A stretch of 64,000 nucleotides of DNA from Victivallaceae bacterium (GTDB taxonomy: Bacteria; Verrucomicrobiota; Lentisphaeria; Victivallales; Victivallaceae). Below, piece after piece: positions 59,594 to 64,000 of the stretch (position 1 is its first letter; the number at the start of each line of letters is the position of its first letter). Below the pieces are notes generated by a model. It worked only from the letters and a program-made list of their open reading frames with translations. It was not told the origin of the DNA and searched no databases. A program made the translations under genes and the position numbers. The stretch is from positions 1 to 64,000 of the forward strand of contig JAKSOF010000008.1 in the NCBI GenBank assembly GCA_024405735.1, written 5' to 3'.

Positions 59594-60398
59594 AGATTTC
59601 ATCCGCCCGTCGGTTGAGTTCCGCCTCGTCCGCAAAAAAACCTAAAAAACCGTAAGCGGGAGCGACTTTGCGGCAAGTGTGCGCGTAATAATGGTCGCGC
59701 ACGGCGCCGGGTGCGTCGAAACACGCCGTCGCAAGATGCAAATTTTCTTCGATGCGGGGATCTTCGGGATCGATTTGGTGATAAAGTTGCGCCAGATTGA
59801 CGTAAGTTACCGCACGGTCCGGCAAATTGCCGCATTGCTTTAAAATGTCGAGCGCCTTTTCATAGTAGACCTCGGCGTGGCGGATCTCGCCGTTGTCGAG
59901 ATATGCCGCCGCCATATTGTTGAAAAGTCCGGCGAAACGTTTGTCGCCGGGAGCAAGCGATCTGCCGTAGGCGCGGCTCGCGGCGGCATAACAGGTAAGC
60001 GATTCCTGCGTGTCGCCGAAAGCCTTGAGCGCGGTCGCCGCGTTGAGTAAAATGGTGCCCCCGGACGCCGTGTCGGCGCAATGAAGTTCTTTGAGCAATG
60101 AAAGTCCGTCGCGGACAACGGGGATGCCGCGCTCCGGGTCGCCGGTCATGCGGTAGTAGCCCATCAATTCGTTCAAAAGGCTCAATTCGCTTTTTTTGTC
60201 GCCGCATTCGTGCGCTTTTTTGCGCCAGAAGCGTAAATGATCCCCGAGCGACGCCATATCTTCGTTGCCGGCGAGACGGTCGCACTCGGCGATGACGCCG
60301 GCAAGCGGGATCGTCCCGTGCGGCGTTTCCGCCGCGGGGCGGTTGCCGTCATCCATTGCGAGCAGGCACGGCGGCTCCCGATAATCGGTTTTATCCAT
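59580..60398 (-). CDS. tetratricopeptide-repeat protein
   Basis: 272 residues, all helical, with at least four TPR units, for example LSLLNELMGYYRMTGDPERG, FAGLFNNMAAAYLDNGEIRHAE and AVTYVNLAQLYHQIDPED. It has no signal peptide, so it acts in the cytoplasm, most likely as a binding partner. TPR plus DUF4037 gene pairs also occur in other bacteria, in my recollection, which suggests one functional unit. Its own promoter (60425-60453) and AAGGA before the ATG make it the first gene of the pair. Confidence 0.85.
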   Translation of the reverse strand: MDKTDYREPPCLLAMDDGNRPAAETPHGTIPLAGVIAECDRLAGNEDMASLGDHLRFWRKKAHECGDKKSELSLLNELMGYYRMTGDPERGIPVVRDGLSLLKELHCADTASGGTILLNAATALKAFGDTQESLTCYAAASRAYGRSLAPGDKRFAGLFNNMAAAYLDNGEIRHAEVYYEKALDILKQCGNLPDRAVTYVNLAQLYHQIDPEDPRIEENLHLATACFDAPGAVRDHYYAHTCRKVAPAYGFLGFFADEAELNRRADEIYARN

Positions 60399-60424
60399 AA
60401 AAAATCCTTGATATTTGTTTTTTT

Positions 60425-60453
60425 AATAGAGCATTGCGGGAGGTTTTTTGCAA
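60425..60453 (-). promoter_or_regulatory. TPR-DUF4037 promoter
   Basis: On the minus strand TTGCAA (60453-60448), a 17-bp spacer and TCTATT (60430-60425). Confidence 0.55.
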
Positions 60454-60534
60454 ATGAAAATGCTGTCAAATTTTTTCTCCTGCGGGAACGGAAAAAAGTT
60501 GAAAAATTTTTCTTGAAAATTCTTGAAAAAGGAC

Positions 60535-60563
60535 TTGCAAGGATGAAAAGAGAGGGCTATATT
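60535..60563 (+). promoter_or_regulatory. nrdGD promoter
   Basis: TTGCAA (60535-60540), a 17-bp spacer and TATATT (60558-60563). The expected start site, near 60570, falls inside the first NrdR-like box. Confidence 0.7.
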
Positions 60564-60565
60564 GA

Positions 60566-60613
60566 TAACAAGATGTTGTGGTAAGATTGCTCTTTTACAA
60601 CAATATATAGTGT
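60566..60613 (+). promoter_or_regulatory. tandem NrdR boxes
   Basis: Box 1 TAACAAGATGTTGTGG (60566-60581) and box 2 CAACAATATATAGTGT (60598-60613) fit the NrdR consensus acaCwAtATaTwGtgt. Box 2 matches 14 of 16 positions, and box 1 keeps the most conserved bases (11 of 16). The boxes are 32 bp apart centre to centre, three helical turns, the normal NrdR spacing. They overlap the transcription start, so NrdR (gene not in this window) should repress nrdG-nrdD when dATP is high. Confidence 0.75.
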
Positions 60614-60653
60614 AAAAAGCTGAAATCCCCTGAAAATAAGAGAGTTGGGAAAA

Positions 60654-61346
60654 ATGCGCTTCGGATTGCAGAAATTGACGTTGCTGGACTACCCGGGAAA
60701 GGTCGCGTGTACGGTCTTTACCTGCGGCTGCAATTACCGCTGTCCTTTTTGCCACAACGCGATGCTGGTGACGGGGCGCGACGAAGAGATGGCGTTCAGC
60801 CGCGAAGAATTGATCTCTTTTTTGAAAACGCGCACGAAGATCCTCGACGGCGTGGCGATCACAGGGGGTGAGCCGCTTCTGCACGCCGGATTGCCGGAGC
60901 TGATCCGCGAAATCAAAGATCTCGGCTTTGCGGTGAAACTCGACACCAACGGGAGTTTCCCCGATGCGCTTAAGAATTTGATCGATGCGAAACAGATCGA
61001 CCGCGTCGCCGTCGACATCAAAAATTCGCCTGCTAAATACGCGATGACCTGCGGTTCGGAAACCGCGTTGGAAAAGGTGCGCGCAACAGTCGATTTGCTG
61101 AAACGCGACGTCGTTGATTATGAATTCCGCACGACGGTGGTCGGCGGTTTTCACGAAAAAGGCGATTTCGCCGAAATCGGCAAATGGATTGCCGGAGCGA
61201 AAGCCTACTTTTTACAGAAGTTCACCGATTCGGGCGAAGTGCTCGCTTTGACGCCGGAAATGGGAAGCATCACCGATGCCGACTTGGAAAATTTCCTCGC
61301 CGAAGTGAAACCTTTTGTCCCCGATGCGGCGATCCGCGGAAAATGA
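60654..61346 (+). CDS. nrdG: anaerobic ribonucleotide reductase activating protein (radical SAM)
   Basis: 230 residues. It begins MRFGLQKLTLLDYPGKVACT and carries the radical-SAM cluster motif CNYRCPFCHN (CxxxCxxC), then ITGGEPLLH. It uses S-adenosylmethionine to form the glycyl radical in NrdD. It resembles the NrdG2/PflA-like subgroup. I chose the ATG at 60654 over a TTG at 60645 because GGGA lies just before it. The gene precedes nrdD by 56 bp, an order opposite to E. coli nrdDG. Confidence 0.9.
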   Translation: MRFGLQKLTLLDYPGKVACTVFTCGCNYRCPFCHNAMLVTGRDEEMAFSREELISFLKTRTKILDGVAITGGEPLLHAGLPELIREIKDLGFAVKLDTNGSFPDALKNLIDAKQIDRVAVDIKNSPAKYAMTCGSETALEKVRATVDLLKRDVVDYEFRTTVVGGFHEKGDFAEIGKWIAGAKAYFLQKFTDSGEVLALTPEMGSITDADLENFLAEVKPFVPDAAIRGK

Positions 61347-61402
61347 TTTTTTTTTGCCCTTAAACCATAAAACCGACAAAAAACAAGGAGAAAAACGGAA
61401 AA

Positions 61403-63811
61403 ATGTATCAGGTTCAGAAACGGAACGGCAAAAACATCGATTTTGATTTAGTCAAGATTTCCGACGCGATCAAGATGGCGTTTGAAGCGCAGGAAAAGCA
61501 GTACAATCAGTCGATCATCGACTTCCTCGCGCTCAAAGTGACGGCGGATTTCGAGCCGAAAATCAAAGAGGGACTCATCAACGTCGAAGATATTCAGGAC
61601 AGCGTCGAGTCGGTGCTCGTCCAGGCGGGCTACGGCGACGTCGCCAAGGCTTACATCCTCTACCGTCGTCAGCACGAAAAACTGCGCAACGCAAAATCGA
61701 CCATCCTCGACTTCAAAAAGACCGTTGACGACTACGTCAAGATCAACGACTGGCGCGTCAAGGAAAACTCGACCGTCACCTACTCGGTCGGCGGCTTGAT
61801 CCTTTCCAACTCCGGCGCGATCACGGCGAACTACTGGTTGAGCGAAGTCTACGACGACGAGATCGCCAACGCGCACCGCAACGCCGACATCCATCTGCAC
61901 GATCTCTCGATGCTGACCGGATACTGCGCCGGATGGTCGCTCAAACAGCTCATCAAGGAAGGTCTCGGCGGCGTGCCCGGCAAGATCACCTCGGCGCCGG
62001 CTTCGCATCTGGCGACGCTCTGCAACCAGATGGTGAACTTCCTCGGCATCATGCAGAACGAGTGGGCGGGCGCGCAGGCGTTTTCCTCTTTTGACACCTA
62101 TCTCGCGCCTTTCGTCAAGGTGGACAATCTTTCCTACGATCAGGTCAAAAAGTGCATCGAATCTTTCATTTTCGGCGTCAACACGCCGTCGCGCTGGGGC
62201 ACGCAGGCGCCCTTTTCCAACATCACGCTCGACTGGACGGTACCCCGCGACCTCGCGGAACTCAACTGCATCGTCGGCGGCAAGGAAGTCGATTTCAAGT
62301 ACAAGGACTGCAAAGCCGAAATGGATATGGTCAACCGCGCATTCATCGAAACGATGATCGAGGGCGATGCCCAGGGACGCGGTTTCCAGTACCCGATCCC
62401 GACCTACTCGATCACCCGCGATTTCGACTGGTCGGAAACCGAAAACAACAAACTGCTCTTTGAGATGACGGCGAAGTACGGCACCCCCTACTTCTCGAAC
62501 TACGTCAACAGCGATATGGAGCCGAGCGATATCCGCAGTATGTGCTGCCGTCTGCGCCTCGATCTGCGCGAATTGCGCAAGAAATCCGGCGGTTTCTTCG
62601 GCAGCGGCGAAAGCACCGGTTCCATCGGCGTCGTCACGATCAATCTGCCGCGCATCGCCTACCTCGCGGCGGACGAAAAAGACTTCTACACGCGGCTCGA
62701 CCATATGATGGATATTTCGGCGCGTTCGCTCAAAGTCAAACGCGGCGTCATCAACAAACTGCTCGAAGAAGGGTTGTATCCCTACACGCGCCGCTACCTC
62801 GGCAAATTCGACAATCACTTTTCGACGATCGGCATCGTCGGGATGAATGAAGCCGCGCTCAACGCCAAATGGGTCCGTCAGGATCTCACTCACGAAGAGG
62901 CGCAGAAATTCGCCCAGGACGTTTTGAACCATATGCGCGAACGTCTTTCCGACTATCAGGAAATGTACGGCGACTTGTACAACCTTGAAGCGACTCCGGC
63001 GGAATCGACTTCCTACCGGCTCGCCAAGCACGACAAACGGCGTTTCGGCGACATCATCACCGCCGCCGGCGATTGCGGGACTCCCTACTATACCAACAGT
63101 TCCCATTTGCCCGTCGGCTATACCGAAGACATCTTTGCCGCGCTCGATATTCAGGACAACTTGCAGACGCTCTACACTTCCGGCACCGTTTTCCACGCCT
63201 TCCTCGGCGAAAAGATGCCCGACTGGCGCGCCGCCGCGACTCTTGTCCGCAAGATCGCCGAGAATTACCGTCTGCCCTACTATACGCTGAGCCCGACGTA
63301 CTCGATCTGTCACAGCCACGGTTATATTGCCGGAGAGGCGTTCAAATGCCCCGACTGCGGCGGTTCGACCGAAGTCTACAGCCGCATCACCGGCTACTAC
63401 CGCCCGGTGCAGAATTGGAATGACGGCAAGGCGCAGGAATACAAAGACCGCAAAGTCTACAATGCCGGATTGTCGATGAAACGCCATTTCGTCGACGGCG
63501 ACGGCAAAGTCGTTTCTCCGGCGCCGGAAACGGCGTGCGGTTGCGGACATCACGACGCGAAAGAGGCGAAACTGACGCTCTTTACGACGAGTACCTGTCC
63601 CAATTGCCGGATCGCCAAAAGTTTCCTCGACAAGGCGGGGATCGCCTATGACGTCGTCGTTTCCGATCAGGAACCGGAGAGGGCGCGCGCACTCGACATC
63701 CGTCAGGCGCCGACCCTGGTGGTCGAAAGCGCCAACGGGGTGGAAAAGATCGTGAATCTTTCCAACATCCGCCACTTCGTCGATGAACAGACGAAATCAA
63801 TGGCAGTATAG
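61403..63811 (+). CDS. nrdD: anaerobic ribonucleoside-triphosphate reductase with fused glutaredoxin-like domain
   Basis: 802 residues. An N-terminal ATP-cone (YQVQKRNGKNIDFDL) gives allosteric control. The catalytic barrel is followed by a zinc site (CHSHGYIAGEAFKCPDCGG) and the glycyl-radical loop RITGYYRPVQNWNDGK. The last 80 residues or so form a glutaredoxin-like domain with TLFTTSTCPNCRIAKSF (CPNC) and APTLVVE. NrdD enzymes use formate or a thioredoxin/glutaredoxin as reductant; a fused glutaredoxin domain suggests the latter. AAGGAG precedes the ATG. A terminator follows. Confidence 0.95.
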   Translation: MYQVQKRNGKNIDFDLVKISDAIKMAFEAQEKQYNQSIIDFLALKVTADFEPKIKEGLINVEDIQDSVESVLVQAGYGDVAKAYILYRRQHEKLRNAKSTILDFKKTVDDYVKINDWRVKENSTVTYSVGGLILSNSGAITANYWLSEVYDDEIANAHRNADIHLHDLSMLTGYCAGWSLKQLIKEGLGGVPGKITSAPASHLATLCNQMVNFLGIMQNEWAGAQAFSSFDTYLAPFVKVDNLSYDQVKKCIESFIFGVNTPSRWGTQAPFSNITLDWTVPRDLAELNCIVGGKEVDFKYKDCKAEMDMVNRAFIETMIEGDAQGRGFQYPIPTYSITRDFDWSETENNKLLFEMTAKYGTPYFSNYVNSDMEPSDIRSMCCRLRLDLRELRKKSGGFFGSGESTGSIGVVTINLPRIAYLAADEKDFYTRLDHMMDISARSLKVKRGVINKLLEEGLYPYTRRYLGKFDNHFSTIGIVGMNEAALNAKWVRQDLTHEEAQKFAQDVLNHMRERLSDYQEMYGDLYNLEATPAESTSYRLAKHDKRRFGDIITAAGDCGTPYYTNSSHLPVGYTEDIFAALDIQDNLQTLYTSGTVFHAFLGEKMPDWRAAATLVRKIAENYRLPYYTLSPTYSICHSHGYIAGEAFKCPDCGGSTEVYSRITGYYRPVQNWNDGKAQEYKDRKVYNAGLSMKRHFVDGDGKVVSPAPETACGCGHHDAKEAKLTLFTTSTCPNCRIAKSFLDKAGIAYDVVVSDQEPERARALDIRQAPTLVVESANGVEKIVNLSNIRHFVDEQTKSMAV

Positions 63812-63830
63812 AAAAAAGTCATAGACAAGA

Positions 63831-63873
63831 GGACTGTTGCAAAACCATTGAGGCAAAGCAACAGTCCTTTTTT
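63831..63873 (+). terminator. nrdD terminator, conserved-loop hairpin
   Basis: GGACTGTTGC (63831-63840) pairs perfectly with GCAACAGTCC (63858-63867), followed by six T. The loop (AAAACCATTGAGGCAAA) read on the minus strand resembles the loop of the hairpin at 92-140. The same structure may also end the minus-strand gene beyond it. Confidence 0.8.
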
Positions 63874-63899
63874 GTATCGCCATGTGGCGTACAAAGAGC

Positions 63900-64000
63900 T
63901 TATTTTTCCGTGTAAATGCCGTGAGCGGTTTTGACGGAAACAAGTTCGCGCAGACGGTCGTCGGGGAAAATTTCCGGCATCAGATTGCCGATCGCGTCGC
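63900..64000 (-). CDS. 3' end of an unidentified gene (partial)
   Basis: The minus strand is open from the window edge to a TAA at 63902-63900, coding 33 residues that end EIFPDDRLRELVSVKTAHGI, then YTEK. The terminator at 63831-63873 lies about 30 bp beyond. The fragment is too short for a function, but codon use matches the other genes here. Confidence 0.5.
   Translation of the reverse strand, partial: DAIGNLMPEIFPDDRLRELVSVKTAHGIYTEK

Noticed and set aside
61448-63775. 775-residue open frame antisense to nrdD
   Set aside because: Same codon-bias shadow; NrdD motifs on the plus strand are unambiguous.
1-64000. CRISPR arrays, insertion sequences, rRNA genes, replication origin
   Set aside because: No regularly spaced repeats, transposase genes, rRNA cores or DnaA-box clusters were seen on reading both strands.

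Overview
The window looks like the chromosome of a Gram-negative, strictly anaerobic bacterium of the PVC group, most likely Lentisphaeria/Victivallales-like (inference). The signs are a TolC/HlyD export system, a trimeric [FeFe] hydrogenase, a class III (oxygen-sensitive) ribonucleotide reductase, an N-terminal-rubredoxin rubrerythrin, large secreted carbohydrate-active proteins, and a moderately GC-rich genome whose intergenic regions are AT-rich. About 50 protein genes, two tRNA genes and the RNase P RNA fill nearly the whole window. Many genes overlap by 1-17 bp. Readable promoters are strikingly uniform: TTG-type -35, a 16-17 bp spacer and a TATATT-like -10.

Region by region: (1) 1-2.4 kb: a terminator hairpin, a secreted unknown protein, a metallophosphatase and rnpB on the minus strand. 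(2) 2.6-9 kb: a small basic protein, a reverse rubrerythrin, a YhiI-RbbA-YhhJ-like ABC export operon, then tRNA-Glu and tRNA-Val. (3) 9.4-16.6 kb: an operon of a tyrosine autokinase, its PHP-type phosphatase, a MurQ/GCKR-like double-SIS protein, a secreted CBM9-like protein and an MFS transporter. (4) 16.7-22.8 kb: AddB-AddA recombination nuclease. (5) 22.8-28.9 kb, minus: a chorismate/tyrosine operon aroG-tyrA-aroB-aroA-aroC-aroK-aroQ (aroE absent). (6) 29-30.1 kb: a membrane-anchored phosphoesterase. (7) 30.5-36.2 kb: a phage head and packaging module (TerS, portal, scaffold, frameshifted capsid, connector, Cys/HTH protein, TerL) with no tail, lysis or integration genes.

(8) 36.3-43.8 kb: coaD, ribF, a CapF-like SDR, a Cdc123/D123-family ATP-grasp protein, a DUF1189-like membrane protein, def, tolC and thiI. 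(9) 43.8-47 kb: a Ser/Thr kinase fused to an extracytoplasmic Cache-like sensor, divergent from a secreted unknown. (10) 47.1-52.1 kb: rex followed directly by hydC-hydB-hydA, an NADH-responsive repressor next to a bifurcating-type hydrogenase. (11) 52.2-58.6 kb: a sugar-nucleotide SDR, then an AraC regulator divergent from an MFS transporter and a 1070-residue secreted glycosidase-like protein, probably one carbohydrate-use locus. (12) 58.7-60.4 kb: a DUF4037/TPR pair. (13) 60.5-63.8 kb: nrdG-nrdD under a promoter carrying two NrdR-box-like sites 32 bp apart; NrdD carries a fused glutaredoxin-like domain. The window ends in the 3' end of an unidentified minus-strand gene.

The items most worth a second look are the tail-less phage head module with its broken capsid gene, the D123-family ATP-grasp protein, the double-SIS protein beside a kinase/phosphatase pair, the kinase-Cache fusion, a conserved-loop terminator hairpin present at both ends of the window, and the NrdR-controlled nrdGD with its built-in reductant domain. 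All family names come from reading motifs by eye; no search was run.
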